NCBI GenBank assembly: GCA_903934295.1 | Contig: CAIZNI010000029.1 | Span: 113,936-177,935 of the forward strand | Direction: 5' to 3' | Source: an uncultured beta proteobacterium | GTDB taxonomy: Bacteria > Pseudomonadota > Gammaproteobacteria > Burkholderiales > Burkholderiaceae_E | Length of the DNA stretch: 64,000 nucleotides | In this document: one piece after another, positions 10,630 to 20,904 of the stretch | Layout of the letters: every line of letters starts with the position of its first letter | Numbering within the stretch: the stretch's first letter is position 1 | Position numbers and translations under genes: made by a program | Notes under the pieces: model-generated | The model's database searches: none | Seen by the model: the letters and a program-made list of their open reading frames with translations, nothing else | What the model was told of the DNA's origin: nothing

Positions 10630-11172
10630 ATGGCATTGCGTTCGATGATCTACAGGGCTCAAGTGGCGGTCGCCGATGTCGACCGCGGCTATTACGCCGA
10701 CCATGCGCTGACGCTGGCCCGCCACCCCTCGGAAACCGAGGAACGGATGATGGTGCGGCTGCTCGCCTTCGCCCTGCACGCCGACCCCGACCTGGTGTTC
10801 GGCCGCGGGCTGTCGAGCGAGGATGAAGCCGACCTGTCCCGCTCCGACGACACCGGGCAGCTGCAACTGTGGATCGAGGTTGGTCTGCCCGAGGAGAAGT
10901 GGGTCCGCAAGGCGGCGGCGCGCACGCGGCGCATGGTCCTGATCCTGTACGGCGGCTCGCGGGCCAACCAGTGGTGGCGCCAGAACGCCGCCAGCCTCGA
11001 GCGCTTCGAGCACCTGTCGGTGCTCCAGTGCGACGAGGAAGGCACGCGGGCGCTGGCCCGCCTGGCCGATCGCAACATGACCCTGTCGTGCACCATCCAG
11101 GAGGGCGACGTGCTGGTGAGCGACGGCCGTCAGAGCGCCACGGTGAAGGTCACCGTGCTCAAGGCGGTCTGA
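10630..11172 (+). CDS. yaeQ: YaeQ family protein
   Basis: 180 residues matching YaeQ along its length: MALRSMIYRAQVAVADVDRG at the start, HPSETEERMMVRLLAFAL, LWIEVGLPEEKWVRKAA and the C-terminal TVKVTVLK. The fold is related to PD-(D/E)XK nucleases; the conserved ExxE/WIEVG residues fit that core. Reported links to transcription elongation (suppression of rfaH loss) are of uncertain mechanism. The ATG at 10630 is chosen over one 30 bases upstream because YaeQ proteins begin MALxATI-like. Confidence 0.93.
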   Translation: MALRSMIYRAQVAVADVDRGYYADHALTLARHPSETEERMMVRLLAFALHADPDLVFGRGLSSEDEADLSRSDDTGQLQLWIEVGLPEEKWVRKAAARTRRMVLILYGGSRANQWWRQNAASLERFEHLSVLQCDEEGTRALARLADRNMTLSCTIQEGDVLVSDGRQSATVKVTVLKAV

Positions 11173-11379
11173 GCGGCACCCCGCCCGACTGGGGGGACTG
11201 CCAGCCCCGCTGGCCGCCCGACCACCCACCGTCAGACCGCCTGGCCGCGCACACCCGCCGGCCGTTCCTGCCACCTCAAGTTCGCCACCGCGACGCCGAT
11301 CTCGCGGATGTAGCGGGCTCCCTCGTGGCATTCGATGACCGGGGCCCGCGCGCCATTGCCTCGCGAGGACCGATCCGAC

Positions 11380-12615
11380 ATGCCTTTTTTCAAGAACGCC
11401 CACCCGCCCGGCCGCCTGCTGGTGCTGATCGCGGCACTGGCCTTCGGTGCAAGCCATGCCGCCGACGAACCCAAGCCGGTCAAGGCCGGCAAGCCGGCGA
11501 CCGAGGAACAGAAGCCGGCGAAATCGGCCGCCGACGAGGCCCGACCGGCGAAATCGGCCAAGCTGTCCGTTGAGGACCCGAAGCCGGTGAAAACCGCGAA
11601 AGCCGATGCCGACGAAGCCCGGCCATCGCGCGCCACCCGGGGGGAGGCACGCGGCAAGGACGACGAGGAAGGCGCTCGGCTCCAGGAGCTGGGCGCCAAG
11701 ATCGCGGAAAAGATCCGCCAGCCGAAATCCGACGTCGGTACCGGCTCCAACAGTCTGGTGATCCGGATGAAGGCGCCCGAGCGCCCCGCCGGGGCCAGCC
11801 GGCCGGTGGCCATGGCCGGCGCCGCACCGGCCGGCGCGATGCCGGCCAGGCCCCTGCCGGCCCGCGCAGCGGGGCCCTCCGAACTGCATCCGCTGGTGCT
11901 GGCCTCGGCTCAGCGCGAGTCCGGCCACGGCGTCGGGCACGCGGTGCACTGGGCCTACAGCGGCGAGAACGGTCCCCAGAACTGGGCCCGCCTGAAGCCC
12001 GAGTTCGCCAAGTGCGGCGAGGGCGCGCGCCAGTCGCCGATCAACATCCGCGGCGGCATCAAGGTCGACCTCGAGCCGATCGCCTTCGACTACCGCCCCA
12101 GCACCTTCACCGTCATCGACAACGGCCACACCGTGCAGGTCAACGTCGAGAGCGGCAATGTGATGTCGGTGATGGGGCGGCGTTTCGAGCTGCTGCAGTT
12201 CCACTTCCACCGACCGGCCGAGGAACGGGTCGACGGCAAGGTCTATGAAATGGTCGCGCACCTGGTGCACAAGGATCAGGACGGCCGGCTCGGGGTGATC
12301 GCGGTGCTGATGGATCGCGGCAAGGCCCACCCGCAGATCCAGACGGTGTGGAACAGCCTGCCGCTGGAACGCGGCGAGGAGATCGGCGGAATCGCGCGGA
12401 TCGATCTCGCGGCGCTGCTGCCGGTCAACCGCACCTACTACACCTACATGGGCTCGCTCACCACGCCGCCGTGCACCGAAGACGTCCTGTGGATGGTCCT
12501 CAAGGAACCCTCCGAGGTGTCGGCCGACCAGATCGCGATCTTCTCGCGGCTGTATGCGCACAACGCGCGGCCGCTGCAGTCGATGAGCGGGCGGCTGATC
12601 AAGGAATCGAACTGA
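11380..12615 (+). CDS. Alpha-class carbonic anhydrase with long charged N-terminal extension
   Basis: 411 residues: signal peptide (1-27, LLVLIAALAFGASHAA), a Lys/Ala/Pro/Glu-rich low-complexity segment (about 28-95), a linker, then the alpha-CA domain (about 185-411). Zinc ligands are present as H275 and H277 (QFHFH) and H294 (AHLVH). SLTTPPCTE matches the substrate-pocket loop. It would convert CO2 to bicarbonate in the periplasm. Oddities: the usual SEH triplet reads AEE, and the Glu two residues before the third zinc His (Glu117 in human CA II) is Val. A GAGGA site lies about ten bases before the ATG at 11380. Confidence 0.9.
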   Translation: MPFFKNAHPPGRLLVLIAALAFGASHAADEPKPVKAGKPATEEQKPAKSAADEARPAKSAKLSVEDPKPVKTAKADADEARPSRATRGEARGKDDEEGARLQELGAKIAEKIRQPKSDVGTGSNSLVIRMKAPERPAGASRPVAMAGAAPAGAMPARPLPARAAGPSELHPLVLASAQRESGHGVGHAVHWAYSGENGPQNWARLKPEFAKCGEGARQSPINIRGGIKVDLEPIAFDYRPSTFTVIDNGHTVQVNVESGNVMSVMGRRFELLQFHFHRPAEERVDGKVYEMVAHLVHKDQDGRLGVIAVLMDRGKAHPQIQTVWNSLPLERGEEIGGIARIDLAALLPVNRTYYTYMGSLTTPPCTEDVLWMVLKEPSEVSADQIAIFSRLYAHNARPLQSMSGRLIKESN

Positions 12616-12639
12616 CCGGGTCGGTCCGCCGGGGGGATT

Positions 12640-12664
12640 GACCGGGCGCCGGGGCGGCCCGGTC
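12640..12664. terminator. Hairpin between convergent genes, candidate bidirectional terminator
   Basis: Perfect 8-base arms GACCGGGC/GCCCGGTC with a 9-base loop in the 60-base gap between the convergent carbonic anhydrase and PDZ-protein genes. The heptamer GACCGGG recurs at about 12614, 12640 and 12665. No T-run follows, so intrinsic termination is only tentative. Confidence 0.4.
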
Positions 12665-12675
12665 GACCGGGCCGA

Positions 12676-13647
12676 TCAGTGCAGCGACGGCCCGCGCAGC
12701 AGGCTGTTGCGGTCGACCGAGGCCAGTTCGACCCGGCGCACATCGCCCTCGCGCGCCAGGGTGAGGGGAATGCGGGTGCCGGCCGGACCCAGGCGCCAGA
12801 CGGCGCGCAGAAAAGCGCTCAGCGTCGTCACCCGCTTGCCGGCCACCTCGAGCACCAGATCGGATTCGCGGACGCCGGCCTTGTCGGCCGGCCCACCCGG
12901 CGAGACCCCGCCCACCACCAGTTGCCCCTGCGACTCGCCGGCGTAGAGCCCCATCCAGGGCCGCGACAGCAACCCCGAGCGCCCGGTGGCGATCAGGTCG
13001 TCGAGGATCGGCTCAAGCAGGTCGATCGGCACCGACAGATTGCCCTGGACGCTGCGCCCCTCCACCGCCTCCTGGACCAGCAGCGAGCCCACCCCCAGCA
13101 GCTGCCCGTCCTCGTTCACCAGTGCCGAGCCGCTCCATTCCGGGTGCGCCGGCGTGGTGATCAGCGCGTCATCGATCAGGTATTCCCAGTAGCCGGCGAA
13201 TTCACGCTTGTCGGCCAGGGTCGCCGCCAGCGAATGCGAGCGTCCGCCATGGCCCAGCAGGAACACCCGATCGCCGCGCCGGCAGTCGGCCGAGCGCCCG
13301 CGGGCCAGCGGCGTGGCCGCCAGCGGGCCCAGCGCGCGAATCAGACCGAAGCCGGTGGCCTGGTCGTAGGCCAGCGGATAGCCCGGCACCACGACGCCGC
13401 GCTGGGTGGTGATCCAGATGTGGGTGGCCTCGGTGATCAGGTAACCGATGGTGAGCACCACCCCGTCCTGGATCACGATGCCGTTGCCCCCGCGGTCGGT
13501 GCCCAGCATGCCGGCGGTGAACGCGCTTTCGGGAATCTCGGCGCGGATCGCCACCACCGCGTCGAGCGCGGCGGTCAGGTCGAAGCGCAGCGCCGACGGG
13601 TCGGGCCGCTGCTTCTCGGGAAAGGACCACTCGGTGGAATCGGACAT
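12676..13647 (-). CDS. S1C serine-protease-like PDZ protein, probably catalytically dead
   Basis: 323 residues with a trypsin-like fold of the HtrA/DegP type (about 25-220) and one C-terminal PDZ domain (about 230-315, WMGLYAGESQG to VLEVAGKRVTT). Aligned with DegP-type active sites, the histidine position (TNNHV) reads IGYLI (Tyr69) and the aspartate position (DIALL) reads GFGLI (Gly99); the serine is kept in EWSGSALVNEDG (Ser172). Two of three catalytic residues are therefore gone, pointing to a binding or chaperone role. No signal peptide is visible, unlike periplasmic HtrA proteins. Confidence 0.85.
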   Translation of the reverse strand: MSDSTEWSFPEKQRPDPSALRFDLTAALDAVVAIRAEIPESAFTAGMLGTDRGGNGIVIQDGVVLTIGYLITEATHIWITTQRGVVVPGYPLAYDQATGFGLIRALGPLAATPLARGRSADCRRGDRVFLLGHGGRSHSLAATLADKREFAGYWEYLIDDALITTPAHPEWSGSALVNEDGQLLGVGSLLVQEAVEGRSVQGNLSVPIDLLEPILDDLIATGRSGLLSRPWMGLYAGESQGQLVVGGVSPGGPADKAGVRESDLVLEVAGKRVTTLSAFLRAVWRLGPAGTRIPLTLAREGDVRRVELASVDRNSLLRGPSLH

Positions 13648-13764
13648 GGTTCTGCACTGCCATTCGCGGCCACCTGGGCCCTTGCACGGGTCCGGCGAAG
13701 ATGCCGGACGCCGGTGCGAGTTTAGGACATTTCGACGCCACCACCGGGCGCCGGGCCCGATCGC

Positions 13765-14550
13765 CTAGCTGCGCCGGCGCTTGAAGGGCAGCGTGCTGCT
13801 CAGTCCGCCGTCGACCGCCATCGCCTGGCCGTTGACATAGGAAGCGTCGTCGCTGGCCAGAAACAGGGCCATGTGAGCGATTTCAGCAGGCAAACCATAG
13901 CGCAGCAGCGGGTTGAGCTGGCCGAGCTTGTCCTGGCTGCCGCGCTGGCGGGCGTACTCGAAAACCGGCTTGGTCATGCCGGTCTCGATCAGCCCCGGAC
14001 AGATCGCGTTGACCCGCACCCCGGTACCCGTCAGCGAGTTGGCGGTGGTCTGCACCAGGCTGATGACCCCGGCCTTGCTGGCGCTGTAGGGATGCCCGCC
14101 GGCATTGGCGCGCAGCCCCGCGACGCTGGCGGTGCAGACGATCGAGCCGTGGCCCTGCGCCACCATGATCGGCGAGGCGTGCTTGATCGCCAGGAACGGG
14201 CCGATCAGGTTCACCCGCAGCACTTCCATCCAGATCTCCGGGGTCTGGTCGGCCAGCGCCACATCGCCGCCGCTGACGCCGGCGTTGGCGTAGAACACAT
14301 CGAGACCGCCGAACGCCACCACCGCGCGCGCCACGCAGGCCTGCACATCGGACTCCAGGCCGGCATCGGCGGTCATCGACTCGGCCTGGCCGCCGGCCTC
14401 GCGGATCGCCGCCGCCGTCTCGTGGACCGACTCGCTGCGATCCACCGCCAGCACCCGCGCGCCCTCGGCGGCGAACAGCATCGCCGACGCCCGCCCGATT
14501 CCGCTGCCCGCTCCCGTCACGATCGCCCGCTTGCCCGTCAATCGACCCAT
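13765..14550 (-). CDS. SDR-family NAD(P)-dependent oxidoreductase
   Basis: 261 residues. TGxxxGxG cofactor motif [13 protein letters not shown] motif YANAGVSGG, catalytic Ser in CTASVAG and YSASK at the active site, and the C-terminal [13 protein letters not shown] typical 'classical' short-chain dehydrogenase that would reduce or oxidise a hydroxyl/keto group. The ATG at 14550 has GGAG upstream and starts with the usual [13 protein letters not shown]; the open frame extends far upstream without family features. Divergent from the MFS transporter 66 bases away, so the two may be co-regulated. Confidence 0.92.
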   Translation of the reverse strand: MGRLTGKRAIVTGAGSGIGRASAMLFAAEGARVLAVDRSESVHETAAAIREAGGQAESMTADAGLESDVQACVARAVVAFGGLDVFYANAGVSGGDVALADQTPEIWMEVLRVNLIGPFLAIKHASPIMVAQGHGSIVCTASVAGLRANAGGHPYSASKAGVISLVQTTANSLTGTGVRVNAICPGLIETGMTKPVFEYARQRGSQDKLGQLNPLLRYGLPAEIAHMALFLASDDASYVNGQAMAVDGGLSSTLPFKRRRS

Positions 14551-14616
14551 TGCCGTGTCTCCGTCAGTATTGAATAGTGAAACTGCCATCGCAGCCGGGC
14601 CGGTATAGTCGTCCGG

Positions 14617-15858
14617 ATGCGCGCTCAATCGGAACTGTACCCGCTGCTTCGCCTCGCGGTGAACGTCTCGCTCACCACCATCGGGGCGTGCGGCATGTGG
14701 GTGGTGGCGGTGGTGCTGCCGGCGGTGCAGGCGGAATTCGGCACCACACGGGCCGGCGCGTCGCTGCCCTACACGCTGATGATGGTCGGCCTGGGCATCG
14801 GCGGCGTGCTGACCGGGCGGCTCACCGACCGGTTCGGCGTGATGGTGCCCAGCGCGATCGGCGCCTGCGCGCTGTCGGCGGGCTTCCTGCTGGCCAGCCT
14901 CGCGCCGTCGATGCTCACCTTCGCCCTGGTGCACGGCGTGCTGATCGGGCTGCTCGGCCTGTCGGCCAGCTTCGGCCCGCTGATGACCGACACCTCGATG
15001 TGGTTCACCCGCCGGCGCGGCATCGCGGTGGCGATCTGCGCCAGCGGCAATTACCTGGGCGGGGCGATCTGGCCGCCGGTGGTCGAACACTTCGTGCAGG
15101 CCGTCGGCTGGCGCGAAACCTTCCAGGGCATCGCGCTCTTTTGCCTGTGCACCATGCTGCCGCTCAGCTTCCTGCTGCGCCGGCGCCCGCCGCCCCAGCC
15201 GGCGCCGGTGGTCGCCGCGGGCGCGAGCGCCTCGGGCATCCGGCTGCCCTTCGGCCTGGCGCCGAGCACCGCGCAGATCCTGCTGTGCGTGGCCGGCGTG
15301 TCGTGCTGCGTGGCGATGTCGATGCCGCAGGTGCACATCGTCGCCTATTGCGGCGACCTCGGGTTCGGCGTGGCACGCGGCGCCCAGATGCTCTCGCTGA
15401 TGCTGGCCTGCGGCGTGGTGAGCCGCCTGGTGTTCGGACTGCTCAGCGACCGGATCGGCGGCATGAAGACCCTGCTGATCAGCTCCAGCCTGCAGTCGAT
15501 CGCGCTGCTGCTGTTCCTGCCCTTCGATTCGCTGACCTCGCTGTACGTGGTCTCGGCGATGTTCGGCCTGTTCCAGGGCGGCATCATTCCCGCGTATGCG
15601 ATCGTGATCCGCGAGCATTTCGCGCCCGAAGAGGCCGGGGTGCGGGTGGGCATGACCCTCACCGCCACCATGGCCGGGATGGCCCTGGGCGGCTGGATGT
15701 CGGGCGTCGTCTTCGATGTCACCGGCTCCTACGCGGCGGCGTTCGCCAACGGCGTCGCCTGGAACCTGCTCAACCTGCTCATCATGTTCTGGCTGTTCCG
15801 GCGCACCCGCCGCCAGCCCCCGCCCGCGCAGCCGCTGGCCGGCACACAGCCCGCCTGA
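14617..15858 (+). CDS. MFS transporter
   Basis: 413 residues, twelve hydrophobic segments. The loop 2-3 signature is [10 protein letters not shown] and the equivalent in the second half is [12 protein letters not shown]. It belongs to the oxalate/formate or monocarboxylate-type branch by appearance ([19 protein letters not shown]). An inner-membrane secondary transporter for a small carboxylate is inferred; the substrate is unknown. It is followed by a cyclase-family gene 38 bases downstream and likely forms an operon with it. Confidence 0.88.
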   Translation: MRAQSELYPLLRLAVNVSLTTIGACGMWVVAVVLPAVQAEFGTTRAGASLPYTLMMVGLGIGGVLTGRLTDRFGVMVPSAIGACALSAGFLLASLAPSMLTFALVHGVLIGLLGLSASFGPLMTDTSMWFTRRRGIAVAICASGNYLGGAIWPPVVEHFVQAVGWRETFQGIALFCLCTMLPLSFLLRRRPPPQPAPVVAAGASASGIRLPFGLAPSTAQILLCVAGVSCCVAMSMPQVHIVAYCGDLGFGVARGAQMLSLMLACGVVSRLVFGLLSDRIGGMKTLLISSSLQSIALLLFLPFDSLTSLYVVSAMFGLFQGGIIPAYAIVIREHFAPEEAGVRVGMTLTATMAGMALGGWMSGVVFDVTGSYAAAFANGVAWNLLNLLIMFWLFRRTRRQPPPAQPLAGTQPA

Positions 15859-15896
15859 AGCTCGGCCCCCACGACCCTGCTCCCGGAGACCCGCCG

Positions 15897-16958
15897 ATGA
15901 CCGCGAACCCCCGCTGGAAACAACGCCCGCCCGGCTCGAACTGGGGCGACTTCGGTCCCGACGACCAGCAGGGGCGGATGAACCTGATCACCCCCGCGAA
16001 AGTCCGCCAGGGCGTGGCCGAGGTGCACGAAGGCCGCACCTTCTGCCTGAGCCTGCCGCTCGACTTCCCCGGCGGCAACGTGCTCAACCCGCGGCGCCAC
16101 CCGCCGGTGATCCGGCCCACGGTGCGCAACGGCCGCCCGAACATGAATTACCGGCTGTTCCAGGACGATCCCGACGCCACCGATGTGATCAGCGACGATC
16201 TGGTGGTGATGCACCTGCAGTACTCCACCCAGTGGGACAGCTTCGCGCACGTCGGCCAGCTGTTCGATGCCGATGGCGACGGCTTCCCCGAGCCGGTCTA
16301 CTACAACGGCTTCAAACCCGGCGAGCACGTGGTCGGCCCCAGCGACGTCAACGATGCCGGCGTGCCGCAGGGCCTGCTGGCGCACGGCAGCTCGCAGGCG
16401 CGCGCGCTGGGCATCGAGACCATGGCCGAGCACGGCGTGCAGGGCCGCGCGGTGATGATCGACCTGCACGCGCACTTCGGGCGCGAGCCGGTGGCGGTGG
16501 GCTACGACCACCTGATGCGGGTGCTGGAGGCCGACAAGGTGGTGATCGAGACCGGCGACATGGTCTGCCTGCACACCGGTTTCGCGCAGATGCTGCTGGA
16601 GATGAACCGCCAGCCCGATCCGCATGTGGTGGAAAAGAGCTGCACCGCGCTCGACGGCCGGGACGCGAAGCTGCTGCAATGGATCACCGACAGCGGCCTG
16701 TCGGTGCTGATTGCCGACAACTACGCGGTGGAGACGACGCCGGCCCGCAAGGGCCACCTGCTGGGCTGCTGCGCGACCCTGCCCCTGCATGAACACTGCC
16801 TGTTCAAGCTGGGCATCCACCTGGGCGAGATCTGGCACCTGACGCCGCTGGCCAACTGGCTGCGCGCCAACGGGCGAAGCCGTTTCCTGCTGACCGCGCC
16901 GCCGCTGCGCCTGCCCGGTGCGGTCGGCTCACCCGCGACCCCCATCGCCACCGTCTGA
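15897..16958 (+). CDS. Cyclase family protein (kynurenine formamidase-like fold)
   Basis: 353 residues of the putative cyclase family. The metal-binding signature normally written HxGTHxDxPxH is here [10 protein letters not shown], keeping Asp and the last His but replacing the first two histidine positions, as in the longer GTQWD-type branch. Later family segments are [25 protein letters not shown] and [12 protein letters not shown]. It probably hydrolyses an amide or lactone bond. GGAG lies 8 bases before the ATG at 15897. The MFS transporter upstream suggests uptake of its substrate. Confidence 0.87.
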   Translation: MTANPRWKQRPPGSNWGDFGPDDQQGRMNLITPAKVRQGVAEVHEGRTFCLSLPLDFPGGNVLNPRRHPPVIRPTVRNGRPNMNYRLFQDDPDATDVISDDLVVMHLQYSTQWDSFAHVGQLFDADGDGFPEPVYYNGFKPGEHVVGPSDVNDAGVPQGLLAHGSSQARALGIETMAEHGVQGRAVMIDLHAHFGREPVAVGYDHLMRVLEADKVVIETGDMVCLHTGFAQMLLEMNRQPDPHVVEKSCTALDGRDAKLLQWITDSGLSVLIADNYAVETTPARKGHLLGCCATLPLHEHCLFKLGIHLGEIWHLTPLANWLRANGRSRFLLTAPPLRLPGAVGSPATPIATV

Positions 16959-16960
16959 GG

Positions 16961-17974
16961 TCAGCGCAACGGCACCGACAGCTGCAGCGTTCCGAAGGTC
17001 TGCGGCGCGAAGCGACCTTCGGTCACCGCCGTCGACTCGAATTCGATGGTCCGGCGCAGCAGCGCGAAGCGCAGGTGCCAGTCGTTTTCGAACGACCAGG
17101 TGGCGCCGGCGTGGATTTCGCCCACCCAGGGCGCGGCCCTGACCAGCGACGTGTAGCCGAAGGCGGGCCCGTCGATCAGATAGTCCCAGGCCACCGCGCG
17201 CACCGCCACGCCGGCCTGCAGCGACCAGCGCCCGCCCGAGCCGATGCGCCCGGTGGCAGTCTGCGCCTCGGCGGTGGTCGCGGTGCCGCTCAGCCGGTCG
17301 CCGAATCGCAGCACCACGCCGGCGCCGGCCTGTCCCGACACGCTGCCCAGCGACGCCGAGGTCCGGCCCACCAGATCGAGCGACGAGCCGACCAGCGCCA
17401 GCCGGCGCTCCTGCAGCCACTGCAGCTGGACCCCGAGCCGCGGACGCACCTGCGTGTCCCAGCCGCGCGCCGGCGACACATTGAGGATGTGATGCACCCG
17501 GTTCTGCATCGTGCCGGCCAGGGAAGCCGGGCCGACCAGACCCACCACCAGTTCGGCCATGCGGGTTTCGTCGGCGGTTTCCAGCAAGGCCGCCGCCGAC
17601 AGGTACGACCACCCGGCGGTGGGACGATCGAGCGGATCGGGCAGGGGCAGCGAGCGGCTGTTCTGGGTGTAGATGTTCTGCCCGAGCGACCAGCGCCGCG
17701 ACACCTGGGTCGACGCCGCGCAGGCCTGCAGCGCGCACCAGCGCCCGGCCAGCGCGCCCGCCCAGCTGTCGGCCGCGGCCGGTGCGAAGTGATGGAGGCG
17801 CAGGGCCTGCGAGTACCAGCGGTCGCGCTTGCTGAAGCCGGCGAGCTCGTCGTTGTCCAGTTGCACCGACAGGCTGTGCCCAGGGCCGGTGATCTGCCCG
17901 AGGACAGGCCAGGCCGCGCACGCCAGCGCCAGCGCCGCCACCGCCGACCGGATTGCCGCCCGGCTGCGGGTCAT
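16961..17974 (-). CDS. LpxR-like outer membrane lipid A deacylase family protein
   Basis: 337 residues with a signal peptide (1-26, ending AWPVLGQ) and a beta-barrel pattern ending in a final strand [12 protein letters not shown]. The N-terminal [20 protein letters not shown] corresponds to the Asn-Asp and (T/S)DRYYTNG block of LpxR/DUF2219 proteins, and [12 protein letters not shown] to their GWxxQ block. LpxR removes the 3'-acyloxyacyl chain of lipid A at the outer membrane; activity here is inferred from family only. The start overlaps the stop of the serine hydrolase gene by four bases. Confidence 0.82.
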   Translation of the reverse strand: MTRSRAAIRSAVAALALACAAWPVLGQITGPGHSLSVQLDNDELAGFSKRDRWYSQALRLHHFAPAAADSWAGALAGRWCALQACAASTQVSRRWSLGQNIYTQNSRSLPLPDPLDRPTAGWSYLSAAALLETADETRMAELVVGLVGPASLAGTMQNRVHHILNVSPARGWDTQVRPRLGVQLQWLQERRLALVGSSLDLVGRTSASLGSVSGQAGAGVVLRFGDRLSGTATTAEAQTATGRIGSGGRWSLQAGVAVRAVAWDYLIDGPAFGYTSLVRAAPWVGEIHAGATWSFENDWHLRFALLRRTIEFESTAVTEGRFAPQTFGTLQLSVPLR

Positions 17975-19086
17975 CGGTCCGGGTCCGCGCCCGCGAGCCG
18001 GTCCAGCGCCGCGCCGACCCGGGCGAACAGCCCGTCAGCCTGCGCGCCGTCGATCCAGCGGGTCACCGTCACCGCCTCGCGCTGCGGATCGATCCAGACG
18101 ATCGAACTGCCCGCGCCCACCGCGAAGACGCTCGCAGCCGGCGTCGACGGGAACACCACCCGGTCGCGGTTGAGCCAGACGAGATACCCGTAAAAGGGCG
18201 CGATCGCGCAAGGCTGTTGCATCCGGGCGATCCACTCGCTCGACAGCACCCGGCGCCCCTCCCACAACCCGTCGCGCAGCAGCAGCGCACCGACCCTCGC
18301 CAGGTCGACACTGTCGATCGACATCCCGCCGCCCCAGTGCGTGCCGCCGGGCACCGACTGCACCCGCCGCCCGCCGACCTCGACCCAGGCGTTGTCGTAG
18401 CCGACCCAGCGCCAGTTCGCGCTGGCACCGATCGGATTCATGATGGTTTCGGCGAAGACCTCGGGCAGCGGCCGGCCGAACAGGTGCAGCAGCGCCAGCG
18501 ACAGCTGGTTGATGCGCACGTCGTTGTATTCCCAGAACGTGCCGGCCGGCTGCAGCGGCCGGGCCTCGCCCTTGGCGCCCTTCGCGGGCGCCGGCTGGTA
18601 CTGCACGGTGCGATAGCGGTCGGCCTGATCGGACACGCCGAACACCGAGCCCTCCCACTCGCTGGTCTGCTGCAGCAGCTGGTGCCAGGTGATCGGCGAA
18701 TTGTGGGCGCCCTCGAAGCCGATGCCCGGCACCCGGGCGATCACCGGCTCATGCACATCGGGCAGCAGACCGCGATCAAAGGCCACCCCGGCCAGCAGCG
18801 CCAGGCAGGTCTTGGCCACGCTGAAGGTCAGGTCGACCCGCTGCGGCTCACCCCACTGCGCCAGTACCTGCCCGGCCCGCCAGACCACGCCCGAGGCGGG
18901 ACCGCGCGAATGCACCGGGCCCAGCAGCCGGTTCCAGGGCGGCGGATCGTTCACATGCACGCCCCAGGTGCCGCGGGGGTCGTCGGGGTCGCGCGGCCAG
19001 GCCGTCTCGTGCGCCTGTGCCCACGCGATCGCCTCGTCGAACAGCGGCGAATGCGCCCCGTCGGTCTGAGCGGTGGAGACGTTCAT
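17971..19086 (-). CDS. Serine hydrolase, beta-lactamase/EstB family (class C-like)
   Basis: 371 residues. SxxK motif SVAK (Ser89-Lys92) in [15 protein letters not shown], the Tyr motif as EYNDVRINQ (Tyr187), and a late [11 protein letters not shown] segment in place of KTG. This is the penicillin-binding-protein/class C beta-lactamase fold used by esterases and 6-aminohexanoate-dimer hydrolases. No signal peptide is seen, so a cytoplasmic esterase or amidase is more likely than a beta-lactamase. It lies 12 bases after the DUF169 gene and overlaps the LpxR-like gene by four bases. Confidence 0.88.
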   Translation of the reverse strand: MNVSTAQTDGAHSPLFDEAIAWAQAHETAWPRDPDDPRGTWGVHVNDPPPWNRLLGPVHSRGPASGVVWRAGQVLAQWGEPQRVDLTFSVAKTCLALLAGVAFDRGLLPDVHEPVIARVPGIGFEGAHNSPITWHQLLQQTSEWEGSVFGVSDQADRYRTVQYQPAPAKGAKGEARPLQPAGTFWEYNDVRINQLSLALLHLFGRPLPEVFAETIMNPIGASANWRWVGYDNAWVEVGGRRVQSVPGGTHWGGGMSIDSVDLARVGALLLRDGLWEGRRVLSSEWIARMQQPCAIAPFYGYLVWLNRDRVVFPSTPAASVFAVGAGSSIVWIDPQREAVTVTRWIDGAQADGLFARVGAALDRLAGADPDR

Positions 19087-19098
19087 CGCGGCGCCCCT

Positions 19099-19905
19099 TC
19101 AGCGGCGCGCGCGGTCGGGATAGCTGGCCGCCATGCCGTCGCGCACATCCTGCTGGATCCCGTACTGGGGGAACGGATAGCGCAGGCCATTGCCGGCCAG
19201 CGCGGTCATGCCGGCGAGCGCCTTGGCGATGTACTCGGGCGGCACCGCCATCAGCATTTCATCATCGAGCACGCCACCATAGCGGCGCTCGGCAAAACAG
19301 GGGATCGACAGGCTCGGCTGACGGGTCGACAGCGCACGGCCCCAGGAATCCGCGCAGGCCGACTCGCCCACCACACTCCAGTCGAACCGCTTGTACCCGC
19401 TCCACTGCAGGCCGTTGATGAAATACATCATCGCCCCGGGCGTGGCATAGAAAAGCACGATGTCGGGCGGATTCAGGCGCCCCGACGAGATCGGCGACAC
19501 CGCCATCGCCTGGTAGCGCCCGACCGGCACGATCGGCATGGCGGCCTGATGCGCGGCGGCATCGGGCTGGGTCGCGTACCAGACGCCGGTCATCGACTTG
19601 CCCGAACGCCATTCCTCGTCCTGGCCGCCCAGACCGATCACCGCCTTGCACTGCGCGCCCACCAGGTCCTCGGCGGTGATGCCCACCGTCCAGCCCAGCC
19701 GCGCCGCCTGGGCGACGATCTGGTCGGTGGTGTGAACCGACTTGGGCCGCCGGATCCGGGGGATGGCCGCCATGTCGGCCGCGTTCTCGAACAGCTTCAT
19801 GCCGAAGGGGTTGCTGCGCAGGCGCAGCACGCGCTCGAGTTCGGCGCCCAGGCGGGGCAGGTCGAGCGTTTCGCTGTCGGCAGGAGAAACGGCGGCAGTG
19901 GTCAT
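19099..19905 (-). CDS. DUF169-family protein of unknown function
   Basis: 268 residues. The sequence matches the DUF169 pattern: [15 protein letters not shown] near residue 35, a cysteine-containing [34 protein letters not shown], and a late block with [15 protein letters not shown] and [11 protein letters not shown]. Some relatives occur near redox and C1 genes, but no biochemical function is assigned. It leads the three-gene leftward set with the serine hydrolase and LpxR-like protein. Start ATG at 19905; upstream open frame lacks family features. Confidence 0.85.
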   Translation of the reverse strand: MTTAAVSPADSETLDLPRLGAELERVLRLRSNPFGMKLFENAADMAAIPRIRRPKSVHTTDQIVAQAARLGWTVGITAEDLVGAQCKAVIGLGGQDEEWRSGKSMTGVWYATQPDAAAHQAAMPIVPVGRYQAMAVSPISSGRLNPPDIVLFYATPGAMMYFINGLQWSGYKRFDWSVVGESACADSWGRALSTRQPSLSIPCFAERRYGGVLDDEMLMAVPPEYIAKALAGMTALAGNGLRYPFPQYGIQQDVRDGMAASYPDRARR

Positions 19906-20205
19906 CGGCAGGAACTCCGTGGGAAAGGCGGGGGGACGGACGGGCCGTCGGAGGAAACGGATCGGCGCGCCGCGCGACGGCGGCGGCCGCGCTGCGATGG
20001 TAGACCAGCTCGGGCGATCCGCATTGAGCCGACATTCCGGATCGGGATCGCGCAGATCACGCGCGCGCGTCGGTGCAGCGCGCCTGCAGGGGTTCCAGGC
20101 CGTCGGCCTGTGGCATCCTCGACCCATCCATCCGCGCGAGCGGAACGCGATCGCATCCGCCCCGCCGCCCCGGCGGGTACGATCCCATCCCTGAAAGGAT
20201 TTCCC
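19906..20205. other. 300-base divergent intergenic region
   Basis: Space between the leftward DUF169 set and the rightward SEC-C set. It must hold two promoters, but no convincing -35/-10 pair was found; TACGAT at about 20177 is a possible -10 for the rightward set. A short inverted CCGCC/GGCGG lies near 20165. No gene is seen. Confidence 0.4.
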
Positions 20206-20904
20206 ATGATTCCCTCGACCGGCGGCCAGGTGCTTGCCCTGAATGACCAGGAACTGCGCGAGCTCGACGAGCTGCTGGCCGGTGCCAACGAAGACGAGTC
20301 GATGACGCTGGAAGAGTTCGACGGCTTCACCGCGGCGACCCTCACCAGCCCGGTGCCGATCCCGCCCGGCGAACTGCTCGACGAAATCCTCGGCGGCCCG
20401 GCCGACCCGATCCTGGAGCGCCTGCCGGCCGACGACAGCGAGCGCCTGCTGCGCCTGCTGCGTCGCCACCGTGACAATGTCTCGCAGCAGCTGCACGACG
20501 GCGAGGGCTTCTCGCCAGTGCTGGCCTACGACGACGAGAACCGGGTCGACGGCCGCGGCTGGGCGATCGGCTACCTGCGCGGCGTCGGAATGCACGCCGA
20601 AGACTGGTCACCGCTGGATGACGACGACGACTTCGCCGACATCCTGGACCCGATGGTGCGGCTGGCCGACGAGTTCGACCCCGACAGCGGCGAGCTGCGC
20701 GAGGCGATCCCGGTCGAGGAACGCGCCAAGCTGGTCGAGGAGATGATCAGCAACGCAATGGACGGTTTCGCGTTCTTCCAGGAAGCGCGCGAGCGGGCGC
20801 TGGCACCGGCCACGGTGCGCCGCGACCAGCCCAAGGTGGGCCGCAACGATCCCTGCCCCTGCGGCAGCGGCCGAAAATACAAGAACTGCCACGGAGGACA
20901 ATGA
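20206..20904 (+). CDS. UPF0149/YecA-like protein with C-terminal SEC-C zinc motif
   Basis: 232 residues. The helical N-terminal part (about 1-190) is acidic and matches the UPF0149 (YecA/YgfB) family: [32 protein letters not shown]. The C-terminus is a SEC-C metal-binding motif, [20 protein letters not shown], as at the end of SecA. Such proteins are proposed to bind translation or secretion partners. AAAGGA precedes the ATG at 20206 by eight bases. Its stop overlaps the start of the MaoC gene by four bases, an unusual partnership with lipid metabolism. Confidence 0.9.
   Translation: MIPSTGGQVLALNDQELRELDELLAGANEDESMTLEEFDGFTAATLTSPVPIPPGELLDEILGGPADPILERLPADDSERLLRLLRRHRDNVSQQLHDGEGFSPVLAYDDENRVDGRGWAIGYLRGVGMHAEDWSPLDDDDDFADILDPMVRLADEFDPDSGELREAIPVEERAKLVEEMISNAMDGFAFFQEARERALAPATVRRDQPKVGRNDPCPCGSGRKYKNCHGGQ

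Noticed and set aside
11232..11345. Coding-like minus-strand tail (reads ARYIREIGVAVANLRWQER) before the carbonic anhydrase gene
   Set aside because: No start codon or ribosome site precedes it without running into the carbonic anhydrase gene, and no family is recognised. It could be a remnant, but the support is too weak.
17971..19086. Antibiotic-resistance beta-lactamase
   Set aside because: SxxK and Tyr motifs are present, but there is no signal peptide or clear KTG motif; the esterase/amidohydrolase branch fits better.
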